Shown: positions 44,434 to 54,234 of the stretch, one piece after another
Position numbering within the stretch: the first letter of the stretch is position 1
Layout: each line of letters opens with the position of its first letter
DNA from: an uncultured Acetatifactor sp.
Lineage (GTDB): Bacteria > Bacillota > Clostridia > Lachnospirales > Lachnospiraceae
Assembly: GCA_944383825.1 (NCBI GenBank)
Contig: CALWRA010000018.1
Coordinates: 1 to 56,261, forward strand
DNA: 56,261 bases
Direction: 5' to 3'
The notes under the pieces: generated by a model
Told to the model about the DNA's origin: nothing
What the model saw: only the letters and a program-made list of their open reading frames with translations
Databases searched by the model: none
Program-made: the position numbers and the translations under genes

Positions 44434-44461
44434 AAAAGGCGTTCCTGCGAACGCCTTTTTT
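44434..44461 (+). terminator. Terminator after the SleB-like gene
   Basis: AAGGCGTTC/GAACGCCTT with a CTGC loop, followed by T-tract. Confidence 0.82.
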
Positions 44462-44617
44462 GATTCCAAGCACTTCTTTGAACGATAAACCTTCTATCGT
44501 GTCATAAAAGGAATTGCGGGAAAGAGTGATTTGTAGTAAACTGAAATCATAGATTAAAAGGAAACAGGTCGGGCAGCGATCAGGATAGCCCGGTCATATT
44601 CTAAAGGGAGCGATGGT

Positions 44618-45073
44618 ATGAATGAAATGCTAATAATCTGGCTGGTTTTGCTGATTTTGTTTTTGGGCGTAGAAGCGGCCACGCTGGGGCTGACCACCAT
44701 CTGGTTCGGCGGAGGGGCGGCTGTGGCGCTGATAGCGGCTGCGCTGCACGCGCCGTTATTCGTTCAGATTGCGCTGTTCTTTCTGGTGTCACTGCTTTTG
44801 CTGTTTTTTACAAGGCCCGTTGCAGTGAAATATTTCAACAAGGACCGGGTGAGGACCAATGTGGAGAGTCTGGTTGGAAGGCAGGGCATTGTGACAAGCG
44901 AGATTGACAATCTGCAGAGCATCGGACAGATCACTGTGGGGGGACAGGAGTGGAGCGCCAGAAGCAGCGACGATGGAATTATAATTCCTGTGGGAGCGGT
45001 TGTAATCGTCACATCGGTTTCCGGTGTGAAGCTCATTGTAAAATCAGATCCAAACATACAGTCTTCAGACTGA
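44618..45073 (+). CDS. NfeD-like membrane protein
   Basis: A 151-residue short NfeD protein: two or three N-terminal transmembrane helices (LIIWLVLLILFLGVEAATLG and FVQIALFFLVSLLLLFF) followed by a cytoplasmic OB-fold (LVGRQGIVTSEIDN, VGGQEWSARS). Short NfeD proteins are encoded beside stomatin-like genes and are thought to act with them in membrane organisation or quality control. The stomatin gene follows after 83 bases. The ATG at 44618 is preceded by GGGAG. No protease domain is present, so this is the short class. Confidence 0.85.
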   Translation: MNEMLIIWLVLLILFLGVEAATLGLTTIWFGGGAAVALIAAALHAPLFVQIALFFLVSLLLLFFTRPVAVKYFNKDRVRTNVESLVGRQGIVTSEIDNLQSIGQITVGGQEWSARSSDDGIIIPVGAVVIVTSVSGVKLIVKSDPNIQSSD

Positions 45074-45156
45074 TATGGGCTTATTTGGCCGGATATTATT
45101 AAATTTTATATTAAGAGGGTTGTGCCGTTACCTGACGGCACGGAAAGAGGTAGAGT

Positions 45157-46074
45157 ATGGAAATAGTATTGATTGTATTATTAGTATTGATTTTGCTGAT
45201 CGTGGTATCCTGTATCAAAATCGTTCCCCAGGCTCAGGCTTATGTGGTGGAACGGCTGGGTGCTTATCAGGGAACCTGGTCCGTGGGATTTCATCTGAAG
45301 GTTCCTTTTATCGATAAGATTGCCAGAAAGGTGAATCTGAAGGAGCAGGTTGCGGATTTCCCCCCTCAGCCCGTTATCACAAAGGATAATGTCACCATGC
45401 GGATAGATACGGTTGTATTTTATCAGATCACGGATCCCAAACTGTTTACCTACGGTGTGGAAAATCCCATGATGGCTATTGAAAACCTGACGGCAACGAC
45501 GCTGAGAAATATTATCGGAGATCTGGAACTGGATCAGACACTGACCTCCAGAGAGACCATTAATACAAAGATGCGGGCTGCTTTGGATATTGCCACCGAC
45601 CCTTGGGGGATTAAGGTGAACCGCGTAGAGCTGAAAAATATAATTCCTCCTGCGGAGATCCAAAACGCCATGGAAAAACAGATGAAGGCAGAGCGTGAGA
45701 GACGTGAGGCGGTTACCAGGGCAGAGGGCGAAAAGAAGGCCAGCATCCTTGTTGCGGAAGGTGAAAAGGAGTCTGCTATTCTGAGAGCCGAGGCAGAAAA
45801 GCAGTCGGCTATTCTCCGCGCTGAAGCAGAGAAGGAAAAAATGATCAAAGAGGCGGAGGGCCAGGCGGAAGCTATCCTTAAGGTACAGCAGGCGAATGCC
45901 GACGGTATTCAGATGCTGAAGGAAGCAGGAGCCGACGAGGCTGTGCTGAAGATGAAGAGCCTGGAAGCTTTTGAGAAGGTGGCGGATGGCAGGGCTACTA
46001 CCATTCTGCTTCCTGCGGAGCTGCAGGGGATTGCAAGTCTTGCGGCAGCATGGAAAGAAACCAGTGCAAATTAA
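45157..46074 (+). CDS. SPFH/stomatin-like membrane protein (QmcA type)
   Basis: A 305-residue band-7 protein. One N-terminal membrane helix (IVLIVLLVLILLIVVSCI) is followed by the SPFH domain (AYVVERLGAYQGTWSVG, to about 185) and a long alanine/glutamate coiled coil that repeats EGEKKASIL, EGEKESAIL, EAEKQSAIL, EAEKEKMI. Such proteins form large oligomers on the membrane. Pairing with the upstream NfeD gene is the classic arrangement. AAAGAGG precedes the ATG. A strong terminator follows at 46121. Confidence 0.9.
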   Translation: MEIVLIVLLVLILLIVVSCIKIVPQAQAYVVERLGAYQGTWSVGFHLKVPFIDKIARKVNLKEQVADFPPQPVITKDNVTMRIDTVVFYQITDPKLFTYGVENPMMAIENLTATTLRNIIGDLELDQTLTSRETINTKMRAALDIATDPWGIKVNRVELKNIIPPAEIQNAMEKQMKAERERREAVTRAEGEKKASILVAEGEKESAILRAEAEKQSAILRAEAEKEKMIKEAEGQAEAILKVQQANADGIQMLKEAGADEAVLKMKSLEAFEKVADGRATTILLPAELQGIASLAAAWKETSAN

Positions 46075-46120
46075 ATGACTCAGAAGAGTGATTCATAAAT
46101 AAGAGTAAACGAAAACGTTG

Positions 46121-46167
46121 AAACCGCGCCTGATTTCCCTGGGGAGTTTAGGCGCGGTTTCTGTTTT
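46121..46167 (+). terminator. Terminator after the stomatin-like gene
   Basis: AAACCGCGCCT/AGGCGCGGTTT is a perfect 11-bp stem (46121-46131 and 46150-46160) followed by CTGTTTT. Confidence 0.75.
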
Positions 46168-46215
46168 CCGGGAATTCTTTTCGTGAGAGCCCATAAAGCA
46201 GTGAAAAAGAATTCA

Positions 46216-46244
46216 TTGTGAAAAAAAACAGCCTGTGATAAAAT
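46216..46244 (+). promoter_or_regulatory. Promoter of the argF-birA operon
   Basis: TTGTGA (46216-46221) and TAAAAT (46239-46244) are 17 bp apart, leaving a leader of about 88 nt. Confidence 0.55.
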
Positions 46245-46302
46245 AAGAAAACGAAATACAATCAAAGAGGCTTAAAGTTTAAAGGTAACTTTCAAATATT
46301 GT

Positions 46303-46338
46303 ATTGATGCCCGCTGAAATGGGCAGGGAGGAGTAAGG
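46303..46338 (+). promoter_or_regulatory. Hairpin leader of argF
   Basis: ATTGAT, the hairpin GCCCG/TGGGC (46309-46313 and 46320-46324; a G-T pair replaces the G-C pair of proC) and AGGGAGG occupy the same positions relative to ATG as in the proC leader. Confidence 0.5.
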
Positions 46339-47322
46339 ATGAATTTAAAGGGACGCGATTTTTTGAAATTACTGGATTTTACTCCTGAGGAAATTGTTTA
46401 TCTTTTGGATCTTGCGTCAGAGCTCAAGGACAAGAAGAAAAAAGGGATTCCTGTTGATACGCTCAGGGGCAAAAACATTGCGTTGATTTTTGAAAAAACA
46501 AGCACGCGCACCCGGTGTGCCTTCGAGGTGGCAGCCCATGATCTTGGGATGGGGACTACATACTTGGATCCGGCCGGCTCACAAATCGGAAAAAAGGAGA
46601 GCATTGCAGATACGGCCCGGGTACTGGCGGGAATGTATGAGGGAATCGAATACAGGGGATTTGATCAGGAGATTGTGGAGGAGCTTGCCCGGTATGCCAA
46701 GGTCCCGGTCTGGAATGGTCTTACCAATGAATTTCATCCCACCCAGATGTTGGCGGACCTATTGACCATACGGGAGCATTTTGGGCATCTGAAAGGAATC
46801 AGGCTTACCTTTATGGGAGACGCCCGCTATAATATGGGCAATTCGCTTATGGTGGCCTGCGCTAAAATGGGAATGCATTTTACGGCCTGCACCACAGAGA
46901 AATATTTTCCTTCCAGGGAACTGTCAGATCAGTGCAGGGATATTGCTAGTGAGACGGGAGGAAGCATTACCTTTACGGAGGACCCCGGGTGCGGCACGAA
47001 GGGCGCAGATGTGATCTATACGGATGTGTGGGTATCTATGGGGGAGTCGGATCAGGTTTGGGAGGAACGGATCAGAGAGCTTTCCCCGTACAGGGTTACG
47101 AGAAGCATTATGGAAAATGCGGGAGAAGGAGCTGTATTTATGCATTGCTTGCCTGCTTTCCACGATCTGAAGACTGTGATCGGCGAACAGATGGGGGAGC
47201 GTTTCGGCATTATGGAGATGGAAGTGACCGATGAGGTGTTTGAATCCTCTCAGTCACTGGTTTTTGAGGAGGCGGAAAATCGTATGCATACGATTAAAGC
47301 GGTGATGGCGGCCACATTATGA
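46339..47322 (+). CDS. argF: Ornithine carbamoyltransferase
   Basis: A 327-residue transcarbamylase joining ornithine and carbamoyl phosphate to citrulline. The carbamoyl phosphate site is [21 protein letters not shown] binds substrate, [12 protein letters not shown] is the conserved middle segment and HCLPAFHD holds the catalytic cysteine. It could serve arginine synthesis or, in reverse, the deiminase pathway; no other arg or arc gene is in the window. The last codon overlaps birA by four bases (ATGA). Its leader resembles that of proC. Confidence 0.92.
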   Translation: MNLKGRDFLKLLDFTPEEIVYLLDLASELKDKKKKGIPVDTLRGKNIALIFEKTSTRTRCAFEVAAHDLGMGTTYLDPAGSQIGKKESIADTARVLAGMYEGIEYRGFDQEIVEELARYAKVPVWNGLTNEFHPTQMLADLLTIREHFGHLKGIRLTFMGDARYNMGNSLMVACAKMGMHFTACTTEKYFPSRELSDQCRDIASETGGSITFTEDPGCGTKGADVIYTDVWVSMGESDQVWEERIRELSPYRVTRSIMENAGEGAVFMHCLPAFHDLKTVIGEQMGERFGIMEMEVTDEVFESSQSLVFEEAENRMHTIKAVMAATL

Positions 47323-48326
47323 AAAAAGAGATTTTAGGGATTTTGAGAATAAGGGACGGATTCGTTTCAGGACAGGAGCTGAGCCGGCTTTTAGGAGTGT
47401 CCCGGACGGCAATCTGGAAGACTGTTGAGCAGCTGAAAAAGGAAGGATATGCCATTGAAGCTGTGAGAAACAGGGGGTATTTGCTGACAAATGCCGACGA
47501 CGTGTACAGTCAAAATGAGCTGGAGCAGAGAATAGTGACGAAATGGGCAGGAAAGCCGGTTTCCTTTTATGAGAGTGTGGGTTCCACCAATATACAGGCA
47601 AAAATAGATGCGGAAAACGGTGCTTCCCACGGAACACTGATTGCCGCGGAGATGCAGACAGCAGGCAGAGGCAGGCGGGGACGGGAGTGGAACAGTCCTC
47701 CTGGAAGCAACCTTTATTTTTCCCTGATTCTGAAGCCGGATTTCCCGCCGGCTGCGGCCTCTATGCTTACTTTGGTGATGGCCTTCGCCATTGCCCGGGG
47801 AATAGAAAGCACGGCGGATGAAGAAGGAGTTCCTCAGAACGGCAGAAAGCCTGCAGAGATTAAATGGCCCAATGATATTGTAATTAACGGCAAAAAGGTT
47901 TGCGGAATTCTCACTGAGATGAGCGCGGAGAGGGACTACATTCATTATGTGGTGATCGGCTGCGGCGTCAATGTGAGAAAGCAGGACTTTCTGCCGGAGG
48001 TTGCTGCAAAGGCCACTGACCTGGAAAGTGAATTTGGGAAAAAAATCTCCAGAAGCCGCCTGCTGGCCAATATTATGAAAGCGTTTGAGTCGGAATATGA
48101 TATTTTTCTGGAAAAGAAGACTCTGGAAGACTTGAAGGACAGATATAATGCCATTCTGGTAAATAGAAACAGAGAGGTCTGTGTGCTTGACCCGAAGGGG
48201 AAATACAGCGGAGTGGCCGGGGGCATTAATGAATTGGGAGAGCTGCTTGTGGAGCTGCCTGACGGCGGTGTGAAACAGGTTTATGCGGGAGAGGTATCCG
48301 TGAGAGGTATTTACGGCTATGTGTAA
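47319..48326 (+). CDS. birA: Biotin-protein ligase and biotin repressor
   Basis: A 335-residue two-function BirA. The N-terminal winged helix ([20 protein letters not shown]) binds DNA, and the ligase domain carries the ATP/biotin loop [14 protein letters not shown] and [17 protein letters not shown]; a small C-terminal SH3-like domain ends the protein. It attaches biotin to carboxylases and can repress biotin genes. The 4-bp overlap with argF shows translational coupling. This order, with DUF6145, coaX, dusB, greA and lysS behind, is conserved in Lachnospiraceae as far as I recall. Confidence 0.92.
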   Translation: MKKEILGILRIRDGFVSGQELSRLLGVSRTAIWKTVEQLKKEGYAIEAVRNRGYLLTNADDVYSQNELEQRIVTKWAGKPVSFYESVGSTNIQAKIDAENGASHGTLIAAEMQTAGRGRRGREWNSPPGSNLYFSLILKPDFPPAAASMLTLVMAFAIARGIESTADEEGVPQNGRKPAEIKWPNDIVINGKKVCGILTEMSAERDYIHYVVIGCGVNVRKQDFLPEVAAKATDLESEFGKKISRSRLLANIMKAFESEYDIFLEKKTLEDLKDRYNAILVNRNREVCVLDPKGKYSGVAGGINELGELLVELPDGGVKQVYAGEVSVRGIYGYV

Positions 48327-48373
48327 ATCGGGGGTCTCGGCAGAGTCAGAACGCTATGGAATTAGAGGGAAAC

Positions 48374-48733
48374 ATGGATGAGAAAAGAGTGGTGCTGTGC
48401 GGCGCCAATGCCTACGATAAAAAGTATTATTTCAATGGGGCTTTTAATGGCATCCCGGACTCCATAAAGGACGAGCTCCGTATTATCTGCGTGCTGTTTA
48501 CGGAGGAGGTGGGGGGAATTTTTACTATTGTATTTGAAGAGGATGGTTCCCTGTCCTTGGAAACAAGCGCAGAGGAGGACGATATTTATTATGACGAGAT
48601 ATCCAGCGGGCTTTTGGTGTCAGAAATTCGGAGAAAGCGCCGGGAGTTGCTGCAGTCCCTAAGCCTTTATTACAGAGTCTTTATTTTGAAGGAAGACTTT
48701 ACGGAGATATTGAAGGAGGAAGAAGAGTCGTGA
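48374..48733 (+). CDS. DUF6145-family protein
   Basis: A 119-residue acidic cytoplasmic protein. It reads [20 protein letters not shown], later [20 protein letters not shown] and [14 protein letters not shown], matching from memory DUF6145, a family placed between birA and coaX in Lachnospiraceae. Function is unknown. The ATG at 48374 follows AGAGGG and fits the family start; an ATG at 48356 would add six residues. The stop overlaps coaX by four bases (GTGA). No metal site or membrane segment is visible. Confidence 0.68.
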   Translation: MDEKRVVLCGANAYDKKYYFNGAFNGIPDSIKDELRIICVLFTEEVGGIFTIVFEEDGSLSLETSAEEDDIYYDEISSGLLVSEIRRKRRELLQSLSLYYRVFILKEDFTEILKEEEES

Positions 48734-49506
48734 TTTTAGTGATAGATGTGGGAAATACCAATATGACGCTGGGGGTCTATTCCGGTGACCGACTGGAAGC
48801 TACCTTTCGCCTTATGACAAAAACGCCCAGGACTTCCGACGAGTACGGCGTAATGCTAACGCAGCTTTTAAAGAATTATGGGATTGAGGCAAAAACACTG
48901 GAGGGAACCGTAATTGCAAGCGTTGTGCCGGATGTTATGCATTCTTTTACAAGCGCTATCATCCGCTATACGGAGACAAAACCGTTGATCGTCGGACCCG
49001 GCATAAAAACCGGCATTAAGGTGGTTACTGAAGATCCCAGGGCGATTGGGGCGGACAGGATTGTGGACGCAGTGGCCGCCTATGAAAAGTACGGCGGGCC
49101 GGTTTTGGTGCTGGATTTTGGAACGGCCACAACATATGATTTGATTACGGAAAAGGGAGAATTTGCCGCCGGAATAACTGCGCCGGGCATCCGTATCAGC
49201 TCTGAGGCCCTGTGGAAGCAGACTGCCAAGCTGCCCAATATTGAGATCAAAAAGCCTAAGTCCATACTTGCCCAGGAAACCATTAGCAGCATGCAGGCGG
49301 GACTGATGTACGGTCAGATTGGGCAGACAGAGTACATTATAAAAAAGGTGAAAGAGGAAAGCGGCCTTTCGGATTTAAAGGTTGTGGCCACCGGAGGGCT
49401 TGGAAGAAGCATCGCGGACGAGACCGACTCCATAGATATTTATGACAGCGCATTGACCCTGGAAGGGCTGCGTATGATTTATGACAAGAACAGGATGAAA
49501 AAATGA
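48730..49506 (+). CDS. coaX: Type III pantothenate kinase
   Basis: A 258-residue ASKHA-fold kinase that phosphorylates pantothenate, the first step of coenzyme A synthesis. The phosphate loop is [12 protein letters not shown] (about 5-16), [12 protein letters not shown] and [13 protein letters not shown] bind substrate and metal. It begins with GTG inside the stop region of the DUF6145 gene and overlaps dusB by four bases, so the chain is tightly coupled. Type III kinases are insensitive to CoA feedback. Confidence 0.92.
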   Translation: MILVIDVGNTNMTLGVYSGDRLEATFRLMTKTPRTSDEYGVMLTQLLKNYGIEAKTLEGTVIASVVPDVMHSFTSAIIRYTETKPLIVGPGIKTGIKVVTEDPRAIGADRIVDAVAAYEKYGGPVLVLDFGTATTYDLITEKGEFAAGITAPGIRISSEALWKQTAKLPNIEIKKPKSILAQETISSMQAGLMYGQIGQTEYIIKKVKEESGLSDLKVVATGGLGRSIADETDSIDIYDSALTLEGLRMIYDKNRMKK

Positions 49507-50471
49507 GCAGATTGAAGATTGGCAGCGTTACTTTGGAAAATAATGTAATTTTTGCTCCAATGGCAGGTGTTTCAGACCTGCCATTTCGTCTGCTCTGCCG
49601 AGAGCTGGGAGCCGGAATGACATGCATGGAGATGGTGAGCGCAAAGGCAATATATTACAATAATAAAAATACGGAGAGCCTTATGGAGATTCATCCCAAG
49701 GAATCCCCGGTTTCCCTGCAGCTTTTTGGCTCTGACCCCGTGATTATGAGCGAGATGGCAAAAAGGATTGAGGAACGGCCCTTCTCCGTATTGGACGTAA
49801 ACATGGGCTGCCCCGTGCCAAAGGTAGTGAATAACGGAGAGGGCTCCGCCCTTATGAAAAATCCAAGACTGGTGGGAGAAATTCTGGAAAGCCTGGTAAA
49901 AGCGGTGAAAAAGCCGGTGACGGTAAAAATACGAAAGGGATTTGACGAGGAGCATGTCAACGCTGTGGAGATAGCCAGGATAGCGGAGGCTTGCGGTGTG
50001 GCGGCAGTAGCAGTGCACGCAAGAACAAGGCAGCAGTATTACAGCGGGAAGGCCGACTGGGACATTATTCGCGCTGTGAAGGAGGCGGTAAAGATTCCGG
50101 TACTGGGAAACGGGGATGTGGACAGCCCCCATGCGGCAAAGGAAATGCTTCTTCAAACGGGTTGTGACGGCATTATGATTGGGCGGGGAGCCCAGGGAAA
50201 TCCATGGATTTTCAGAGAGGTGCGGGAATATCTGGAGAACAAAGCGATTCCCGCCCGGCCGGACAACAAAGAAAAGAGAGAGTTGATTGAACGCCATGCC
50301 AGGCTGCAGCTGGAATATAAGGGGGAATACACGGGAGTGAGAGAAATGAGAAAGCATCTTCAGTGGTATACTGTGGGAATGCCTCATTCCGCCCGCTTTC
50401 GCCAGATGATCAATTCCATGGAAAGCATGGAGGAATTGCTTCAAGGCGTGGAGGAAATTTTCCAAGGTTAG
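49503..50471 (+). CDS. dusB: tRNA-dihydrouridine synthase
   Basis: A 322-residue FMN enzyme reducing uridines in tRNA D-loops. [20 protein letters not shown] binds FMN, the catalytic cysteine lies in [11 protein letters not shown] (near 101), [15 protein letters not shown] is the Dus signature and [10 protein letters not shown] the phosphate-binding loop. The pattern is that of the DusB class. It overlaps coaX by four bases (ATGA). Confidence 0.92.
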   Translation: MSRLKIGSVTLENNVIFAPMAGVSDLPFRLLCRELGAGMTCMEMVSAKAIYYNNKNTESLMEIHPKESPVSLQLFGSDPVIMSEMAKRIEERPFSVLDVNMGCPVPKVVNNGEGSALMKNPRLVGEILESLVKAVKKPVTVKIRKGFDEEHVNAVEIARIAEACGVAAVAVHARTRQQYYSGKADWDIIRAVKEAVKIPVLGNGDVDSPHAAKEMLLQTGCDGIMIGRGAQGNPWIFREVREYLENKAIPARPDNKEKRELIERHARLQLEYKGEYTGVREMRKHLQWYTVGMPHSARFRQMINSMESMEELLQGVEEIFQG

Positions 50472-50521
50472 GAAAAGGGATTTTCTGCATAGCCTGCCCC
50501 TTCATAGCATATATTTATGCC

Positions 50522-51481
50522 ATGGACAGGATCATTTATTTTTATGGGACAAGAAAACATGCCGGGGAAATCCGGCAGGAAGAGGGCGGGGAGCCCTGTA
50601 GAATTTATCGATACCGCCGGAAGGACTATGAATTGATCAGAGTGGGGTTGGAACCGTGGATACTCAGACGCTGGGAGACGGCGGAGGATGAAGGGGTTCT
50701 GTTGGCCCGGTCAGGAGATGGAGGGCGTTTTGGAAAAAAAGAAGAAGTCATTGGGGAGAAAAGAAGCCTTTGGAGAGGAATTTCGGAACGGCTGTACAGG
50801 CCGCTTGCGAAAAAAAAGTATGAGAGAGCTCTCCGGGAGGAAAATGATTTCTGGCGGAAAACCTTAGGAGGAATGGTCGGAATGATTGCGGAGACTATAG
50901 GAAATTCTTGGGAGGATTGCTTTTATTCCTGTGATGAGTCCTTGAGAAAACTGTTTGAGCCGGGAGAGGGGAAGAATCATCCCGCACGGGAAGTATGGGA
51001 GAGCGTGTGGAGAGTTCCAGAATTTGATGCTTTCCTGGAAACACAGTGGGTGGAGCACATGTTGGAATACGCCGCTCTTCCCCACTTTCTGATTCTTGGC
51101 TATCATCCGGCGATTCTGAATCCTTTGTGCGGCCATGCACAGAAGATGAAAAGTCTGAAATGGATATTGCCCAAGCGGTACTGGGAAGAAGAGCTTCAGG
51201 ATTTTGTGGAGGACTTTTACCAGGAATATGGACTGGCCGTGGCTGTGGAACTGCTGGAGGAAGGCATATCCTTCAAGCGGGCAGGCATTGCCTCCAGAAT
51301 GCCCGTAAATATTCTGGATTTTTCGGGAGAAGCAAAAATTCCTTCAGGAAATATTGAAAAAGACAGCATTTGGTTGGATATGGACTCCATGGAAGAAAAG
51401 CAGCGAAGACTGGAGAGAAGAAACACGCAGGTTCACTATTTTTCGCTGAAAAAGGAATGGAAACAGCCCGTACTGCCTTGA
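50522..51481 (+). CDS. Conserved hypothetical protein in the dusB-greA interval
   Basis: A 319-residue cytoplasmic protein of unknown function. It reads MDRIIYFYGTRKHAGEIRQE, has a central WVEHMLEYAALPHFLILGYH segment and a basic C-terminal end; no catalytic, membrane or nucleic-acid motif is evident. Codon use matches its neighbours, so it is a real gene. The ATG at 50522 lacks a convincing ribosome site; it may be translated by coupling with dusB, 50 bases upstream. The middle and end are tryptophan- and glutamate-rich. A strong greA promoter overlaps its stop codon. Confidence 0.6.
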   Translation: MDRIIYFYGTRKHAGEIRQEEGGEPCRIYRYRRKDYELIRVGLEPWILRRWETAEDEGVLLARSGDGGRFGKKEEVIGEKRSLWRGISERLYRPLAKKKYERALREENDFWRKTLGGMVGMIAETIGNSWEDCFYSCDESLRKLFEPGEGKNHPAREVWESVWRVPEFDAFLETQWVEHMLEYAALPHFLILGYHPAILNPLCGHAQKMKSLKWILPKRYWEEELQDFVEDFYQEYGLAVAVELLEEGISFKRAGIASRMPVNILDFSGEAKIPSGNIEKDSIWLDMDSMEEKQRRLERRNTQVHYFSLKKEWKQPVLP

Positions 51482-51506
51482 CACTGTTGATAAAAATGGG
51501 TATAAT
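51478..51506 (+). promoter_or_regulatory. Consensus promoter of greA-lysS
   Basis: TTGACA (51478-51483) and TATAAT (51501-51506), both perfect, are 17 bp apart and overlap the stop codon of the upstream gene. The leader to greA is about 93 nt. Confidence 0.85.
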
Positions 51507-51605
51507 ACGGGAGTTAATCAGGGTTAATTCGTTTATGTGATAAAATGACGCCGGGAACCAATATCGATGACGGAGTCATGAATTAAAAACAGGAAGGTGT
51601 TTGTA

Positions 51606-52088
51606 ATGCAGGAGAAGAAAAACATTTTGACTTATGAGGGGCTCAGAAAATATGAGGATGAGCTGCATGAACTGAAGGTTGTGAAGCGACAGGAGGTTGC
51701 ACAGAAAATCAAGGAAGCCAGAGAGCAGGGGGACTTGTCTGAAAATGCGGAGTATGATGCCGCAAAGGATGAACAACGGGATATTGAGGCGAGAATTGAG
51801 GAATTAGAAAAAATTCTCAAGAATGCGGAGGTTGTTTTAGAGGACGAGGTGGATCTGGACAAAATCAACATCGGCTGCAAGGTGAGGATTCTTGACCTGG
51901 AGTACAGCGAGGAGCTGGAGTACAAAATTGTGGGTTCCACAGAGGCGAACAGCTTAAAGGGTAAGATATCCAATGAAAGCCCGGTTGGAAGAGCGCTGAT
52001 TGGCAAAAAGGTGGGAGATACTGTGGAAGTGGAGACCCAGTCCGGAGTGTTTTCCTATAAAATTCTGGAAATTCAAAGAGGTAATTAA
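51606..52088 (+). CDS. greA: Transcription elongation factor GreA
   Basis: A 160-residue GreA. The N-terminal coiled coil (LTYEGLRKYEDELHELKVVK) inserts into the secondary channel of RNA polymerase and carries acidic tip residues in ARE/GDLSENAEYDAAKDEQ; the C-terminal FKBP-like domain ends SPVGRALIGKKVGD. It rescues backtracked polymerase by stimulating transcript cleavage. AGGAAGG eight bases before ATG 51606 fixes the start; an upstream GTG overlaps that site. lysS follows after 33 bases. Confidence 0.95.
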   Translation: MQEKKNILTYEGLRKYEDELHELKVVKRQEVAQKIKEAREQGDLSENAEYDAAKDEQRDIEARIEELEKILKNAEVVLEDEVDLDKINIGCKVRILDLEYSEELEYKIVGSTEANSLKGKISNESPVGRALIGKKVGDTVEVETQSGVFSYKILEIQRGN

Positions 52089-52121
52089 CATACGGACAGA
52101 AACAGATAAGGAGTGAAAAAG

Positions 52122-53615
52122 GTGGCAGAAGCACAAAATCCCAGGGTGGAGGAACAGGATATCAGTCAGCTTCTTAAGGTCAGGCGGGAAAAGCTGGCAG
52201 CTTTACAGGAAGCGGGAAAGGATCCCTTTCAGATTACAAAATATGACGTAACCCATCACAGCACGGACATTAAGGAACATTATGAGGAGCTGGAGGGCAA
52301 AACCGTGCGCGTTGCGGGGCGCATGATGTCCAAACGCGTCATGGGCAAGGCATCCTTTTGCAATATTCAGGATCTGCCCGGCAATATTCAATCCTACGTT
52401 GCCAGAGACAGCATCGGAGAGGAATCATACGCCGACTTTAAGAAATACGACGTGGGGGATATTATAGGGATTGAAGGTCAGGTGTTTAAGACAAAGACGG
52501 GGGAAATATCTGTACATGCGGCCTGTGTGACTCTGCTTGCCAAAAGCTTGCAGATTCTTCCTGAGAAATTCCATGGACTTACAAACACGGATATCCGCTA
52601 CCGCCAGCGCTATACGGATTTGATTATGAATGCGGAGGTAAAAGATACCTTTGTGAAGCGTTCCAAAATTATCAGCGCTATCCGCCGTTATCTGGAGGAA
52701 GAGGGCTTTCTTGAAGTAGAGACTCCCATGCTGGTGTCAAACGCCGGTGGTGCGGCCGCAAGACCTTTTGAAACCCATTATAATGCCCTGGATGAGGATG
52801 TGAAGCTTCGCATTTCTCTGGAGCTGTATTTGAAGCGCTTGATCGTAGGCGGAATGGAAAGAGTTTTTGAAATTGGTCGTGTATTCAGGAATGAAGGTCT
52901 TGATACCAGGCATAATCCGGAGTTTACTCTGATGGAGCTTTATCAGGCATACACAGATTACTACGGTATGATGGATCTGACGGAAAATATGTTCCGCTAT
53001 GTGGCACAGGAGGTCTGCGGAGCCACTCTGATTCCCTATGGAGGGGAAATGATTGATCTGGGCACACCCTTTGAACGTATTACCATGGTGGAAGCAGTGA
53101 AAAAGTATGCAGGCGTGGACTTTGACCAGATTCCTGACACGGAAGCTGCAAAGAAAATTGCGGATGAAAAAGGGGTTCATTATGAGGCGCGCCATGCAAA
53201 GGGGGATATTCTGAATTTGTTCTTTGAGGAATTTGCTGAAGAGCATCTGATTCAGCCAACCTTTGTGTTGGATCATCCGGTGGAGGTTTCCCCGCTTACC
53301 AAGAGGAAGCCGGATAAGCCCGACTATGTGGAGCGCTTTGAGCTGTTCATTTACGGACGTGAGATGTGCAATGCTTATTCAGAGCTAAATGATCCCGTTG
53401 ACCAGAGAGAACGGTTCAAGGCCCAGGAGGCTGCTTTGGCTGCCGGAGATGAAGAGGCCAACACCACTGACGAAGATTTTATGAACGCTCTGGAAATTGG
53501 CATGCCTCCTACCGGAGGCATCGGTTACGGCATTGACAGGCTGGTGATGCTTTTGACGAATTCTCCGGCAATCAGAGATGTGCTGCTTTTCCCGACGATG
53601 CGCTCCATGGATTAA
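52122..53615 (+). CDS. lysS: Lysyl-tRNA synthetase, class II
   Basis: A 497-residue class II synthetase charging tRNA-Lys. An N-terminal OB-fold ([20 protein letters not shown]) is followed by motif 1 ([13 protein letters not shown]), motif 2 ([20 protein letters not shown]) and motif 3 ([14 protein letters not shown]). GTG at 52122 is chosen because AAGGAG lies eight bases upstream and gives the usual short N-terminus; GTG 52113 overlaps the ribosome site. It is co-transcribed with greA; no T-box is present before it. Confidence 0.95.
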   Translation: MAEAQNPRVEEQDISQLLKVRREKLAALQEAGKDPFQITKYDVTHHSTDIKEHYEELEGKTVRVAGRMMSKRVMGKASFCNIQDLPGNIQSYVARDSIGEESYADFKKYDVGDIIGIEGQVFKTKTGEISVHAACVTLLAKSLQILPEKFHGLTNTDIRYRQRYTDLIMNAEVKDTFVKRSKIISAIRRYLEEEGFLEVETPMLVSNAGGAAARPFETHYNALDEDVKLRISLELYLKRLIVGGMERVFEIGRVFRNEGLDTRHNPEFTLMELYQAYTDYYGMMDLTENMFRYVAQEVCGATLIPYGGEMIDLGTPFERITMVEAVKKYAGVDFDQIPDTEAAKKIADEKGVHYEARHAKGDILNLFFEEFAEEHLIQPTFVLDHPVEVSPLTKRKPDKPDYVERFELFIYGREMCNAYSELNDPVDQRERFKAQEAALAAGDEEANTTDEDFMNALEIGMPPTGGIGYGIDRLVMLLTNSPAIRDVLLFPTMRSMD

Positions 53616-53668
53616 TGAAATCCGCTGTTTATGGAATGTTTGCGGACGTTTTCTGTACCATTATTTTG

Positions 53669-53690
53669 ATTTTGTACCAATTTTGTACCA
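53669..53690 (+). repeat. Tandem 11-bp repeat downstream of lysS
   Basis: ATTTTGTACCA occurs twice without gap (53669-53679, 53680-53690). A further TGTACCA stands at 53654-53660. The 11-bp period puts the copies on one face of the helix, as for phased protein-binding sites. The lysS-side flank shows no other structure. Confidence 0.7.
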
Positions 53691-53730
53691 TTTGGATTAA
53701 AAAATATGTGGATTTATGTAGAGTTAGATG

Positions 53731-53765
53731 ATAGGGAGTCGTAATTGGCTCCCTATTTCTTTTTG
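53731..53765 (+). terminator. Terminator at the end of the lysS region
   Basis: ATAGGGAG/CTCCCTAT (53731-53738 and 53749-53756) is followed by TTCTTTTT. Confidence 0.75.
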
Positions 53766-53809
53766 ATGATTTTTGCTATATGATAAAAGAAAAAGCAGGA
53801 GGTATTTAT

Positions 53810-54156
53810 ATGGATGAAGCACAGGATTTAGGAGAGAGAATCATTAGGACGTTTGATTTTATTTATGAGATTAATGATGATTACTATATATTGGGGCGAA
53901 ATTGCTTTAGAATTTGTACAGATTTGGAGATTGGCGTTTATAAGGTGTTTAAAGACGCTCTTGACGGAAAAGAGGAAAAATATATTATCGAGCAGTACAA
54001 ACGAGTCAGAAAGTATCATCTGATTGCCAGCCTAGCAGCAGGATTAGGGACGGGGAACTTGTAGAATTTGTTCAAGGTCTTAGTGAGGGGGATTCGGAAG
54101 CATTAAGCATACAAGTTGATAGGGCAGAATCGTATGCTCAAATTTCGTATCAATAA
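53810..54156 (+). pseudogene. Small acidic protein gene with a frameshift
   Basis: The first frame begins MDEAQDLGERIIRTFDFIYE with AGGAGG seven bases upstream and runs 84 codons to TAG. Near 54045 the coding signal moves to another frame (RDGELVEFVQGLSEGDSEAL, ending with YAQISYQ at TAA 54154-54156), so one base was probably lost. The intact protein would be about 115 residues, acidic, without membrane segments or known motif. Alternatively the 84-residue form is the true product, but the continued coding quality in the second frame makes this less likely. Confidence 0.5.
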
Positions 54157-54185
54157 TGTTCAGTTGATGAAAAAATAATCACAAA

Positions 54186-54228
54186 TTAGCACTCACCTCT
54201 TGACAGTGCTAACAATTCTATATATAAT
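54186..54228 (+). promoter_or_regulatory. CIRCE (HrcA) operator overlapping a strong promoter
   Basis: TTAGCACTC (54186-54194), nine bases, CAGTGCTAA (54204-54212): the CIRCE palindrome with one change (consensus right arm GAGTGCTAA). TTGACA (54200-54205) lies in its right part, and TATAAT (54223-54228) follows after 17 bp. HrcA bound here would block transcription until heat or folding stress. Confidence 0.8.
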
Positions 54229-54234
54229 ATAATT

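Noticed and set aside
45075..45317. 80-codon frame between NfeD and stomatin genes
   Set aside because: The first 25 codons look plausible, but the rest is a shifted reading of the stomatin gene and no good ribosome site is present.
45721..45880. Repeats in the stomatin-like gene as a DNA repeat array
   Set aside because: They encode heptad-like EAEK/EGEK repeats of the coiled coil and vary at third codon positions, so this is protein-level repetition.
52089..52121. T-box or other amino-acid leader before lysS
   Set aside because: The greA-lysS gap is only 33 bases and carries just a ribosome site.
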